This document shows positions 43,206 through 51,894 of a stretch of 64,000 nt of DNA, piece by piece. The translations under genes and the position numbers were made by a program. Under the pieces are notes generated by a model. That model was given only the letters and a program-made list of their open reading frames with translations, searched no databases and was not told the origin of the DNA. Source of the stretch: Pseudomonas gessardii (GTDB taxonomy: Bacteria > Pseudomonadota > Gammaproteobacteria > Pseudomonadales > Pseudomonadaceae). Where the stretch lies: the NCBI RefSeq assembly GCF_001983165.1, contig NZ_MNPU01000031.1, positions 1-64,000 on the forward strand, written 5' to 3'. Positions within the stretch are counted from its first letter, which is position 1; every line of letters starts with the position of its first letter.

Positions 43206-44024
43206 ATGAGCGCCACTGATTGGATTGGCCGAAGCGAAACCGCCCACGACCACCTGAGCCGCAACCTGCTCAAACGCATCGCCGCCACCTTCGGCGAGGC
43301 CGTGCCGGACGACGGTGCGGCTCTACCGCCGCTATGGCAGTGGTGCTTTTTCCAGGACCCGCTGGCGGAAAGCGCCCTGGGCGCCGACGGCCACCCGGCC
43401 CGTGGCGGGTTCCTGCCGCCGGCCGATAACCGCAACCGCATGTGGGCCGGTGGGCGTATCGAGTTCCTGCAGTCCTTGCGTGCCGGTGAGGCGGCCACCC
43501 GCGTGTCGACCATCACCCAGGTCGAGGAAAAGACCGGGCGCAGCGGTTCGCTGCTATTTGTCACCGTGCGCCACGACTACGCCCAGGATGGCCGCCTGGC
43601 CATCCGTGAGGAACAGGACATCGTCTACCGCGAGCCCACGCCGCCCAAGGCTGGCAGCGGCGAGGCTCTGGCCCGGGGCGACTGGTGTGAGGCGATCGAC
43701 CCCACGCCAACCCTGCTGTTTCGCTACAGCGCGGTGACCTTCAACGGCCACCGCATTCACTACGACTACCCCTACGTGACCGGCACCGAAGGCTATGCAG
43801 GGCTGGTGGTACATGGGCCGCTGATCGCCACCTTGAGCCTGCGCGCCTTTTGCCGGGCACACCCCGACGCCACCTTGCGCCGTTTTGCCTATCGCGGCGT
43901 GCGCCCGTTGATTGCGCCACAGGCGTTTGAGGTGGGCGGGCGAGTGACGGCGGCCGGTGTCGCCCAGCTGTGGGCCGGTAACGCTGCTGGCCTGACGCAG
44001 CAGGCTGAAGTGCATTTTGAATAA
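43206..44024 (+). CDS. ich: Itaconyl-CoA hydratase
   Basis: Hydrates itaconyl-CoA (via mesaconyl-C4-CoA) to (S)-citramalyl-CoA, the second step of itaconate degradation. The product is 272 residues with a double hot-dog fold: an N-terminal FAS1-like dehydratase half and a C-terminal MaoC-like half. The active-site region is HRIHYDYPYVTGTEGYAG followed by LVVHGPLIA near residues 180-205. The ATG was chosen from the family start (MSATDW) and the intergenic spacing to itcR. First gene of the operon running to dctM. Confidence 0.87.
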   Translation: MSATDWIGRSETAHDHLSRNLLKRIAATFGEAVPDDGAALPPLWQWCFFQDPLAESALGADGHPARGGFLPPADNRNRMWAGGRIEFLQSLRAGEAATRVSTITQVEEKTGRSGSLLFVTVRHDYAQDGRLAIREEQDIVYREPTPPKAGSGEALARGDWCEAIDPTPTLLFRYSAVTFNGHRIHYDYPYVTGTEGYAGLVVHGPLIATLSLRAFCRAHPDATLRRFAYRGVRPLIAPQAFEVGGRVTAAGVAQLWAGNAAGLTQQAEVHFE

Positions 44025-44052
44025 TCCAAGAACAACAGGCGGAGAGCCGTTA

Positions 44053-45216
44053 ATGACCCCCAATGACCACGAAGCACTCAACGCCATCCGCGAGGGCGTG
44101 CGCGCCTTGTGCGCCGAATTCGATGCCGCGTACTGGCGCAGAATCGATGAAGAAAAGGGCTTCCCCGAGGCTTTCGTCAAGGCCCTGACGAAAGCCGGCT
44201 GGCTGTCGGCGATGATCCCCGAGGAGTACGGCGGCTCCGGCCTGGGCCTGGCCGAAGCCTCGGTGATCCTCGAGGAGGTCAACCGCTGCGGCGGCAACTC
44301 CGGCACCGTCCACGGGCAGATGTACAACATGTTCACCCTGTTGCGCCATGGCAGCGCGGCGCAAAAGCGCTTCTACCTGCCCAAGTTGGCCAGCGGCGAA
44401 TTGCGCCTGCAGTCCATGGGCGTCACCGAGCCCACCACCGGCACCGACACCACCAAGATCAAGACCACCGCGATTCGGCGCGGCGACAAGTACGTGATCA
44501 ACGGGCAAAAGGTGTGGATCTCGCGGGTGCAGCATTCTGACTTGATGATCCTGCTGGCGCGTACCACGCCGCTGGCCGAGGTGAAGAAAAAGTCCGAAGG
44601 CATGTCGATCTTTTTGGTGGACCTGCGCGTGGCCATCGGCAACGGCCTGACCGTGCAGCCCATCGCCAATATGGTCAACCACGAGACCAACGAGTTGTTC
44701 TTCGATAACCTTGAGCTGCCCCTCGACAGCCTGATTGGCGAGGAGGGCAAGGGCTTCAAATACATCCTCGACGGCCTCAACGCCGAACGCACGCTGATCG
44801 CCGCCGAATGCATCGGCGACGGTCGCTGGTTTATCGAAAAGGCCAGCGCCTATGCTCGCGAGCGCGTGGTGTTTGGCCGGCCCATCGGGCAGAACCAGGG
44901 CGTGCAGTTCCCGATTGCCGAGGCCCATATCGAAATCGAAGCGGCGGACCTGATGCGCTGGCGTGCCTGCGAGGAGTACGACCGCGGCGCCAATGCCGGG
45001 GCCAGCGCCAATATGGCCAAGTACCTGGCGGCCAAGGCGTCCTGGGAAGCGGCCAACGCCTGCCTGCAAACCCATGGCGGCTTTGGGTTTGCCTGCGAGT
45101 ACGACGTGGAGCGCAAATTCCGCGAGACGCGCCTGTACCAAGTGGCGCCGATCTCCACCAACCTGATCCTGTCGTATGTGGCCGAGCATCTGCTCGAACT
45201 GCCACGCAGCTTCTGA
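44053..45216 (+). CDS. Acyl-CoA dehydrogenase of the itaconate operon
   Basis: 387 residues of the FAD-dependent acyl-CoA dehydrogenase family. The signature SMGVTEPTTGTDTTKIKTTA is near 120-139, and YVINGQKVWIS follows in the beta domain. The C-terminal QTHGGFGFACEYDVERKFRETRLY is the usual FAD/CoA motif. Its homologue lies at the same position in the P. aeruginosa itaconate cluster (PA0879) but is not needed for the three-step pathway, so its substrate is unknown; methylsuccinyl- or isobutyryl-type CoA esters are possible. GGAG lies 9 bases before the ATG. Confidence 0.87.
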   Translation: MTPNDHEALNAIREGVRALCAEFDAAYWRRIDEEKGFPEAFVKALTKAGWLSAMIPEEYGGSGLGLAEASVILEEVNRCGGNSGTVHGQMYNMFTLLRHGSAAQKRFYLPKLASGELRLQSMGVTEPTTGTDTTKIKTTAIRRGDKYVINGQKVWISRVQHSDLMILLARTTPLAEVKKKSEGMSIFLVDLRVAIGNGLTVQPIANMVNHETNELFFDNLELPLDSLIGEEGKGFKYILDGLNAERTLIAAECIGDGRWFIEKASAYARERVVFGRPIGQNQGVQFPIAEAHIEIEAADLMRWRACEEYDRGANAGASANMAKYLAAKASWEAANACLQTHGGFGFACEYDVERKFRETRLYQVAPISTNLILSYVAEHLLELPRSF

Positions 45217-45226
45217 GGGCCTGCGC

Positions 45227-46576
45227 ATGAGTCATACCCAAGCCTTGTGTCGGTTCCTCGCCGAATTGCATGACGCGCAATTGCCCGACGCGGTGCTGGC
45301 GCGTACCGAAGAGCTGTATCTGGATTGGCTGGCCTCGGCGCTGGCCAGCCAAGGCTCGCACCCGATTCCCTTGTTCGAGCGCTATGCGCAAAAAATGGGC
45401 CCAGCCACCGGGCCTGCGCAGATAATCGTCAACGGCGCCAGCAGCAGCGCGTATTTTGCCGCGCTGGTCAACGCCGCCTCGTCGCACCTGGTGGAGCAGG
45501 ATGACCTGCATAACAGCTCGGTGCTGCACCCGGCGACCGTGGTGTTTCCCGCCGCCCTGGCCGCCGCGCAAGACCTCGGCAAGTCCGGCCGCGAGTTGCT
45601 GTTGGCCGCGGTGGCCGGGTATGAGGCCGGGATTCGCATCGGCGAATTCATGGGCCGTTCCCACTACCGTATCTTCCACACCACGGCCACGGTCGGCACC
45701 CTGGCGGCGGCGGTGGCGGTTGGCAAGTTGCTGGACTTTAACGAGGAGCAATTTATCAACCTGCTCGGCAGCGCCGGCACCCAGGCTGCCGGGCTCTGGG
45801 AGTTCCTGCGCGATGCGGCTGATTCCAAGCAGTTGCACACCGCCAAGGCCGCAGCGGACGGCTTGCTGGCCGCGTACCTGACGGCGGATGGCCTGAGCGG
45901 TGCGCGCAATATCCTCGAAGGCGAGCAGGGTTTGGCGGCGGGTATGTCCACTGACGCCAAGCCGGGCAAATTGTCCGCGGGCCTCGGTAGCCGCTGGGCG
46001 CTGCTGGAAACCTCGTTCAAGTTCCACGCTTCGTGCCGCCATACCCACCCGGCCGCCGATGCGTTGCTGGACTTGATGCAGCGCGAAGGCCTGGCCGCTG
46101 CGGATATCGCCAGGGTCGAGACCCGCGTGTACCAAGGCGCTATTGATGTGCTCGGCCGCGTGACCGTACCGGCCACCGTGCACCAGGCCAAGTTCTCCAT
46201 GGGCACCGTGCTCGGCCTGATTGCTGTGCACGGCAAGGCCGGGCTTGCCGAGTTTCATCAGTGGGCCCTGAGCGATCCCGCCGTCGCTGCGTTCCGCGAC
46301 AAGGTCAGCATGACCTTCGACCGCGCAGTCGACGACGCCTATCCGCAGCGCTGGCTGGGCCGCGTCACCGTGACCTGCGTCGATGGCCGCACGTTGCATG
46401 GTGCGATTGACGAGCCCAAGGGCGACCCGGGCAACACCCTGGACCGAGTGCAGTTGGCGGACAAGTTTCAGCGCCTCTGTCAGTTCAGCGGCGCCCGCAC
46501 GCCGGCCCAGGCCCGCGCCTTGATCGAAAAAGCCTGGAACCTGCGCAACGCCGCATCCATGGCCCATTGGCTTTGA
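45227..46576 (+). CDS. MmgE/PrpD family protein
   Basis: 449 residues, normal for the family. PrpD members are 2-methylcitrate dehydratases; other members include cis-aconitate decarboxylase, which makes itaconate. Conserved positions visible here include the EQDDLHNSSVLHPATVVFPAALA stretch near 88-110 (His residues of the active site region), the RIFHTTATVGTLAAA motif near 150 and FHASCRHTHPAADALLDL near 265. Whether it dehydrates an itaconate-pathway intermediate, decarboxylates cis-aconitate or does something else cannot be read from sequence. It lies between the acyl-CoA dehydrogenase and ict, 9 bases before the latter, as PA0881 does in P. aeruginosa. Confidence 0.85.
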   Translation: MSHTQALCRFLAELHDAQLPDAVLARTEELYLDWLASALASQGSHPIPLFERYAQKMGPATGPAQIIVNGASSSAYFAALVNAASSHLVEQDDLHNSSVLHPATVVFPAALAAAQDLGKSGRELLLAAVAGYEAGIRIGEFMGRSHYRIFHTTATVGTLAAAVAVGKLLDFNEEQFINLLGSAGTQAAGLWEFLRDAADSKQLHTAKAAADGLLAAYLTADGLSGARNILEGEQGLAAGMSTDAKPGKLSAGLGSRWALLETSFKFHASCRHTHPAADALLDLMQREGLAAADIARVETRVYQGAIDVLGRVTVPATVHQAKFSMGTVLGLIAVHGKAGLAEFHQWALSDPAVAAFRDKVSMTFDRAVDDAYPQRWLGRVTVTCVDGRTLHGAIDEPKGDPGNTLDRVQLADKFQRLCQFSGARTPAQARALIEKAWNLRNAASMAHWL

Positions 46577-46585
46577 GGAATTGTC

Positions 46586-47782
46586 ATGACTGCTAATCAA
46601 CGACCGCTGGACGGCATTACCGTGGTCAGCCTGGAACACGCGATTGCTGCACCGTTCTGTACCCGCCAACTGGCTGACCTGGGGGCGCGGGTGATCAAGA
46701 TCGAACGCCCGGGCAGCGGTGATTTCGCCCGTGGCTACGACGAGCGCGTGCGCGGCCTGGCCTCGCATTTTGTGTGGACCAACCGCTCCAAGGAAAGCCT
46801 GACCCTGGACCTCAAGCAGGCGGAGGCCGGCGCGATCCTCGACACCTTGCTGGCCGAGGCCGACGTGCTGGTGCAGAACCTGGCACCCGGTGCCGCAGCG
46901 CGGATGGGGCTGTCGTTCGAGGCGCTGCAGGCGCGTTTTCCACGGCTGATTGTCTGCGATATTTCCGGCTACGGCGAAGGCGGGCCCTACGAGAAAAAGA
47001 AAGCCTATGACTTGCTGATCCAGAGCGAGGGCGGTTTTCTTTCGGTGACCGGTGGCCCGGGTGAAGAGCAGATGGCCAAGGCCGGTTGCTCCATCGCGGA
47101 TATCTCCGCCGGCATGTACGCCTACAGCGGCATCCTGTCGGCACTGCTGCTGCGCGGCAAGACAGGCAAAGGCAGCCGCATTGACGTGAGCATGCTGGAA
47201 AGCCTGGTGGAGTGGATGGGCTACCCGATGTACTACGCCTTCGACGGCGCCCCGCAGCCACCACGGGCCGGCGCGGCGCATTCGACGATCTACCCCTACG
47301 GGCCGTTCCCCACCGGCGATGGCGGCACGGTGATGCTCGGTTTGCAGAACGAACGCGAATGGGCGGCGTTCTGCGACAAGGTACTGCTCACCCCTGCGCT
47401 GGCGACGGATGAGCGCTTCTCGGCCAACTTCAAGCGTTCGGCCAACCGCGAAGGGCTGCGCCAGATCATTGTCGACAGCTTTGCCCAACTGGACGCCGCA
47501 GCCGTGATCCAGCGCCTGGAACACGCGCAGATCGCCAGTGCGCGGGTCAACGATATGCAAGGGGTGTGGGACCACCCGCAACTCAAGGCCCGCGACAGCT
47601 GGCGTGAAGTCGACAGCCCGGCGGGGCCGCTGCCGGCGCTATTGCCACCGGCGCGCAATGCCGCGTTTACCCCGCGGATGGATGGCGTACCGGGGCTGGG
47701 GCAGCACAGCCAGGGGATTCTCCAAGCGCTTGGCTACTCGGGTGAAGCCATCGACAGCCTGCGGGTACGCGGCGTTATCTAA
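46586..47782 (+). CDS. ict: Itaconate CoA-transferase (class III)
   Basis: Moves CoA from succinyl-CoA to itaconate, giving itaconyl-CoA, the first step of the pathway. The product is 398 residues of the class III (CaiB/BaiF) family. The nucleophilic aspartate is Asp142 in KKAYDLLIQSEGG. The N-terminal VVSLEHAIAAPFCTRQLADLG and the SRIDVSMLESLVEW stretch also match. It begins 9 bases after the MmgE/PrpD stop with a GAGGAA ribosome site, and ccl follows 14 bases later. Confidence 0.9.
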   Translation: MTANQRPLDGITVVSLEHAIAAPFCTRQLADLGARVIKIERPGSGDFARGYDERVRGLASHFVWTNRSKESLTLDLKQAEAGAILDTLLAEADVLVQNLAPGAAARMGLSFEALQARFPRLIVCDISGYGEGGPYEKKKAYDLLIQSEGGFLSVTGGPGEEQMAKAGCSIADISAGMYAYSGILSALLLRGKTGKGSRIDVSMLESLVEWMGYPMYYAFDGAPQPPRAGAAHSTIYPYGPFPTGDGGTVMLGLQNEREWAAFCDKVLLTPALATDERFSANFKRSANREGLRQIIVDSFAQLDAAAVIQRLEHAQIASARVNDMQGVWDHPQLKARDSWREVDSPAGPLPALLPPARNAAFTPRMDGVPGLGQHSQGILQALGYSGEAIDSLRVRGVI

Positions 47783-47796
47783 TCAGGAGTGCAGTG

Positions 47797-48618
47797 ATGT
47801 CGTTGATTCGTTCTGCCTTGTTCGTGCCGGGCAGCCGCCCCGAGCGCTTTGCCAAAGCGCTGGCCAGTGGTGCCGATGCGGTGATCGTGGATTTTGAAGA
47901 CGCGGTGGAAGAACCCCTCAAGCGCCAGGCCCGGGACAACCTCGGCGGGTTTTTAACGGCCAACCCCGAGGCCTGCGTGTGGGTACGCATCAATGCCCCG
48001 GAACACGCTGAGCACGGTGCCGATGTGGCGTTTTGCAAAGCCCACGGCAATGTGGCCGGGGTGCTGCTGCCGAAGGTGGAGAGCGCCGCCCAGGTGGCCG
48101 TGGTGGCCGCCGCCGGCAAACGCATATGGCCGATTATCGAAAGTGCGCGAGGTTTGCTGGCGGTGGCTGAAATCGCCCATGCGCCGCAGGTCGAGCGCCT
48201 GTCGTTCGGTGGCCTGGACCTGGCGCTGGACCTGAACCTGAGCAGCCCCTCGGCGACGGCGAACTTTGCCCTGGATCAGGCGCGCCTGGCGCTGATCGTG
48301 CATTCGCGCGCCGCCGGCCTGGTGGCACCGCTGGACGGTGTACACCCGGCCATCGACGACCCCGAGGGCCTGCGCCGCTCGATCCGACATGCCTATGAAA
48401 TGGGCTTTGCCGGGGCCCTGTGTATCCATCCCAAGCAGGTGCCGGTGATCCATGAGGCCCTGGCGCCGAGTGCGGCGGACCTGGCCTGGGCCCAACGGGT
48501 GGTGGAGGCCGGTGCCCATGGGGCAGGGGCCTACCAGATTGATGGGCAGATGGTGGATGCGCCGGTGTTGCTGCGGGCCCAAAGGCTGCTGGCAGCACAC
48601 AACTCCCATACGGGATAG
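47797..48618 (+). CDS. ccl: (S)-Citramalyl-CoA lyase
   Basis: Cleaves citramalyl-CoA to acetyl-CoA and pyruvate, the last step of itaconate degradation. The product is 273 residues of the CitE-like family (TIM barrel): RSALFVPGSRPERFAKA at the start, VIVDFEDAVEEPLK, LLPKVESAAQ with the metal-binding glutamate, LSFGGLDLALDLNL, and LCIHPKQVPVIHEAL near the C-terminus. The ATG is used because AGGAG lies 7 bases before it; a GTG overlaps one codon earlier. Last enzyme gene before the TRAP transporter. Confidence 0.9.
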   Translation: MSLIRSALFVPGSRPERFAKALASGADAVIVDFEDAVEEPLKRQARDNLGGFLTANPEACVWVRINAPEHAEHGADVAFCKAHGNVAGVLLPKVESAAQVAVVAAAGKRIWPIIESARGLLAVAEIAHAPQVERLSFGGLDLALDLNLSSPSATANFALDQARLALIVHSRAAGLVAPLDGVHPAIDDPEGLRRSIRHAYEMGFAGALCIHPKQVPVIHEALAPSAADLAWAQRVVEAGAHGAGAYQIDGQMVDAPVLLRAQRLLAAHNSHTG

Positions 48619-48741
48619 GCATTGCTCCCCAGGTTGGTGTTCGGCTTGGCCGAACGCAGGGTTTAAAAATTTCAAATTCACTACACGCCTCACATCAGGC
48701 ACCTTGCCTGACACCACTACAACAATAAAAAGGTGATACCC

Positions 48742-49725
48742 ATGCTCAAGCTTTCTCGGGCGCTGTTGTGCGCCGCCACGTTGTTTGCCGCAGGCCTGGC
48801 CCAGGCGGCCGATCCGATCGTCATCAAGTTCGCCCATGTGGTAGCGGAAAACACCCCCAAAGGCCAGGGCGCGCTGCTGTTCAAGAAACTTGCCGAAGAG
48901 CGCCTGGCGGGCAAGGTCAAGGTCGAGGTGTACCCCAACTCGTCGCTGTTCGGTGACGGCAAGGAAATGGAAGCGCTGCTGCTGGGCGATGTGCAGATGC
49001 TGGCGCCGTCCCTGGCCAAGTTCGAGCAATACACCAAGCAGGTGCAGATCTACGACCTGCCGTTTTTGTTCAACGACCTGGCTGCCGTCGACCGTTTCCA
49101 GGCGGCCGAGGGCAAGCAACTGCTGACGTCGATGCAAGACAAGAACATCCTCGGCCTGGCCTATTGGCACAACGGCCTCAAGCAACTGTCGGCCAACAAG
49201 GCCCTGCATGAACCCAAGGACGCCCGTGGCCTGAAGTTCCGCGTACAGGCCTCCAGCGTGCTGGAGGAGCAGTTCAAGGCGATCCGCGCCAACCCACGCA
49301 AGATGAGTTTTGCCGAGGTCTACCAGGGCTTGCAGACTGGCACGGTCAACGGCACCGAAAACACTTGGTCGAACTATGAAAGCCAGAAGGTCAACGAGGT
49401 GCAGAAGTACTTCACCGAGTCCAACCACGGCCTGATCGACTACATGGTGATCACCAACGCCAAGTTCTGGAACGGCCTGGCACCGGAGATGCGCAGCGCC
49501 CTGGAGCAGATCATGGGCGAGGTCACTGTCGAGGTGAACAAGCAGGCCGAAGCGCTGAACCAGTCGGCCAAGCAGAAGATCATCGACGCCAAGACCAGCG
49601 AAATCATCGAATTGACCCCCGAGCAACGCCAGCTCTGGCGCGAAGCCATGCGCCCGGTGTGGCAGAAGTTCGAGGGGCCGATTGGCGCTGACCTGATCAA
49701 GGCCGCGGACGCGTCCAACCACTGA
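48742..49725 (+). CDS. dctP: TRAP transporter periplasmic solute-binding protein (DctP family)
   Basis: 327 residues. The signal peptide is 1-23 (MLKLSRALLCAATLFAAGLAQA, cleavage before ADP). The mature protein is a DctP-type solute receptor; the family carboxylate-binding arginine is in LKFRVQASSVLEEQ, and the NGTENTWSNYESQK stretch forms the hinge. In this cluster the ligand is likely to be itaconate or a related dicarboxylate (inference from neighbours). The ATG is three codons after a GTG and has AAAGGTG upstream. A 136-base space with a REPIN follows before dctQ. Confidence 0.88.
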   Translation: MLKLSRALLCAATLFAAGLAQAADPIVIKFAHVVAENTPKGQGALLFKKLAEERLAGKVKVEVYPNSSLFGDGKEMEALLLGDVQMLAPSLAKFEQYTKQVQIYDLPFLFNDLAAVDRFQAAEGKQLLTSMQDKNILGLAYWHNGLKQLSANKALHEPKDARGLKFRVQASSVLEEQFKAIRANPRKMSFAEVYQGLQTGTVNGTENTWSNYESQKVNEVQKYFTESNHGLIDYMVITNAKFWNGLAPEMRSALEQIMGEVTVEVNKQAEALNQSAKQKIIDAKTSEIIELTPEQRQLWREAMRPVWQKFEGPIGADLIKAADASNH

Positions 49726-49747
49726 TCGCCTGCGCGACCCCGACCCA

Positions 49748-49835
49748 ATGTGGGAGCGGGCTTGCCCGCGATGGCGGCGTCTGAGCCCGCCGAGAGGCCG
49801 TTGATGCCCCATCGCGGGCAAGCCCGCTCCCACAT
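49748..49835. repeat. REPIN inside the TRAP transporter operon
   Basis: ATGTGGGAGCGGGCTTGCCC at the left end and GGGCAAGCCCGCTCCCACAT at the right end pair perfectly, and CGCGATGG/CCATCGCG extends the inner stem. It lies between dctP and dctQ, 22 bases past the dctP stop. Confidence 0.93.
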
Positions 49836-49870
49836 GTTGCGACCCCTTTCCCTGTAAGCGAGGTTTTGCC

Positions 49871-50503
49871 ATGCAATCCCTAAGGCGCGTCTGGGAGCAC
49901 CTGGAGGAGGGTTTTATCGCCTTCCTGCTGGCCGCCATGACCCTGGTGACGTTTGTCTACGTCATGCTCAACAACATCTACACCCTGTTTTTTGCCCTGG
50001 CCGACAAGTGGGCCTGGAGCAGCGGTTTTTTCAACGCCCTGGGCGACGGCACCATGACCTGGGCCCAGGACATGACCTGGAGCGTCGCGCTGACCAAGGC
50101 GATGTTCGGCTGGCTGATTTTCTTCGGTATTTCCTATGGCGTGCGCACCGCCGGCCACCTGGGGGTGGATGCCCTGGTGCGCCTGACGCCACGCCGGGTC
50201 CAGCGCCTGCTGGGGATGCTCGCCTGCCTGTGCTGCCTGGCCTATGCCGGGCTGTTCATGGTGGCCAGCTACAAGTGGGTGAGTGCCGTGCTGGTGGCCG
50301 GGATCGGGGCCGAGGACCTCGACCATTTCGGCCTGGAAGTGGGGCATATCGCGCTGATCGTGCCGATCGGCTTTGCCCTGGTGTTGATCCGCTACCTGGA
50401 AATTTTCTACCGCCTGTTTACCCACCGCCAGGTCGGGTTGGGGCTGGCCGACGAAGCCGGTGAAGCCAGCAAGTTGGCCGGCAGCCATAAGGAGCGTGAC
50501 TGA
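49871..50503 (+). CDS. dctQ: TRAP transporter small membrane subunit (DctQ family)
   Basis: 210 residues with four transmembrane helices (about 13-38, 85-105, 118-140 and 158-182). The small subunit joins the large DctM channel to form the membrane part of the transporter. The family motif region WAQDMTWSVALTKAMFGWLIFFG is present at the second helix. Its stop overlaps the dctM start (TGATG), so translation is coupled. The gene follows the REPIN rather than dctP directly. Confidence 0.88.
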   Translation: MQSLRRVWEHLEEGFIAFLLAAMTLVTFVYVMLNNIYTLFFALADKWAWSSGFFNALGDGTMTWAQDMTWSVALTKAMFGWLIFFGISYGVRTAGHLGVDALVRLTPRRVQRLLGMLACLCCLAYAGLFMVASYKWVSAVLVAGIGAEDLDHFGLEVGHIALIVPIGFALVLIRYLEIFYRLFTHRQVGLGLADEAGEASKLAGSHKERD

Positions 50504-51783
50504 TGGCCGTTCTCTGTCTGTTTTTGCTGCTGTTGGTGTTGATGTTCCTCGGCGTGCCCATCGCCATTTCCCTGGGCTTGTCGGGGGCGATGTCGATCCT
50601 GATGTTCAGCCAGGATTCGTTGAGTTCCCTGGCGATCAAATTGTTTGAAACCAGCGATGCCTACACCTTCCTGGCGATTCCGTTCTTCCTGCTGTCGGGG
50701 GCGTTCATGACCACTGGCGGCGTGGCGCAACGCTTGATCGATTTTGCCAACGCCTGTGTCGGCCATATCCGTGGCGGCCTGGCGATTGCGGCGGTGCTGG
50801 CGTGCATGCTGTTCGCCGCGCTGTCCGGTTCATCGCCGGCGACGGTGGCGGCGGTGGGCTCGATTGCCGTGGCCGGCATGGTGCGCTCCGGTTACCCCAA
50901 GGCGTTCGGCGCGGGGATCATCTGCAATGCCGGGACCCTGGGCATCCTGATTCCGCCTTCCATCGTGATGGTGGTGTACTCGGCGGCGACAGAAACCTCG
51001 GTCGGCAAGCTGTTTATGGCCGGGGTGATCCCCGGCTTGCTGCTGGGCCTGATGCTGATGATCGCGATCTATATCGTGGCGCGGATCAAAAAGCTGCCAG
51101 CACAACCCCGGGCGACCTTTGCCCAGTGGCTGGGCTGTGCGCGCCGCGCGTTCTGGGGCCTGTTGCTGCTGGTGATCATCCTTGGCGGTATCTACAGCGG
51201 CATGTTCACCCCCACTGAGGCCGCAGCGGTGGCGGCGGTGTACTCGGCGTTTGTCGCACTGTTTGTGTACAAGGACATGCGCCTGAGGGATTGCCCCAAG
51301 GTGCTGCTGGAGTCCGGGCGCCTGTCGATCATGCTGATGTTCATCATCGCCAACGCCATGCTGTTTGCCCATGTGCTGACCACCGAACAGATCCCGCAGG
51401 AAATCACGGCCTGGGTCATCTCCGAAGGGCTGACGCCGATCGGCTTCTTGCTGATGGTCAACGTGGTGCTGTTGATTGCCGGCAGCTTCATGGAGCCCTC
51501 GGCCATTGTGCTGATCCTGGCGCCGATCTTCTTTCCGATTGCGATGAAGCTGGGCATCGACCCGATTCACCTGGGGATTGTGATGGTGGTGAACATGGAG
51601 ATCGGCCTGGTGCATCCGCCCGTTGGCTTGAACCTGTTCGTGACCTCGGCGGTGACCGGCCTGACCCTGGGCCAGACCATCCGCGCGGCGATGCCCTGGC
51701 TGATGATCCTGCTGGCGTTCCTGGTGCTGGTGACGTACGTGCCGTTTATCTCACTGGCGCTGCCGCAGTGGTTGGGCATGTAG
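50503..51783 (+). CDS. dctM: TRAP transporter large membrane subunit (DctM family)
   Basis: 426 residues and about 12 hydrophobic segments, the channel-forming subunit of the TRAP system, which uses a sodium gradient. Family motifs visible are LLSGAFMTTGGVAQRLIDFA near 65-84, LSGSSPATVAAVGSIAVAGM near 107, NAGTLGILIPPSIVMVVYS near 145, and PVGLNLFVTSAVTG near the C-terminus. It overlaps dctQ by 1 base. Last gene of the itaconate operon; an ANR-box promoter for nosR follows. Confidence 0.9.
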   Translation: MAVLCLFLLLLVLMFLGVPIAISLGLSGAMSILMFSQDSLSSLAIKLFETSDAYTFLAIPFFLLSGAFMTTGGVAQRLIDFANACVGHIRGGLAIAAVLACMLFAALSGSSPATVAAVGSIAVAGMVRSGYPKAFGAGIICNAGTLGILIPPSIVMVVYSAATETSVGKLFMAGVIPGLLLGLMLMIAIYIVARIKKLPAQPRATFAQWLGCARRAFWGLLLLVIILGGIYSGMFTPTEAAAVAAVYSAFVALFVYKDMRLRDCPKVLLESGRLSIMLMFIIANAMLFAHVLTTEQIPQEITAWVISEGLTPIGFLLMVNVVLLIAGSFMEPSAIVLILAPIFFPIAMKLGIDPIHLGIVMVVNMEIGLVHPPVGLNLFVTSAVTGLTLGQTIRAAMPWLMILLAFLVLVTYVPFISLALPQWLGM

Positions 51784-51815
51784 CCCAGCGCCCAAACGCC
51801 GCACCGCCTCCAGAC

Positions 51816-51829
51816 TTGATTTCAATCAA
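51816..51829 (+). promoter_or_regulatory. ANR/DNR box upstream of nosR
   Basis: TTGATTTCAATCAA is a perfect TTGAT-N4-ATCAA site, 66 bases before the nosR ATG. A start near 51864 would place the centre about 41 bases upstream, and TACCAT at 51853-51858 could be the -10. nos genes in Pseudomonas are induced by low oxygen and nitric oxide through ANR/DNR. Confidence 0.85.
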
Positions 51830-51894
51830 GGGCTCACTGGCCACCTGCCACCTACCATCGACTTCATATTCCGGCCGTTGAAGTCAGTGAGCCC

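Noticed and set aside
44831..47581. A 916-codon open frame on the minus strand
   Set aside because: Antisense to the acyl-CoA dehydrogenase, MmgE/PrpD and ict genes, which all have clear family motifs.
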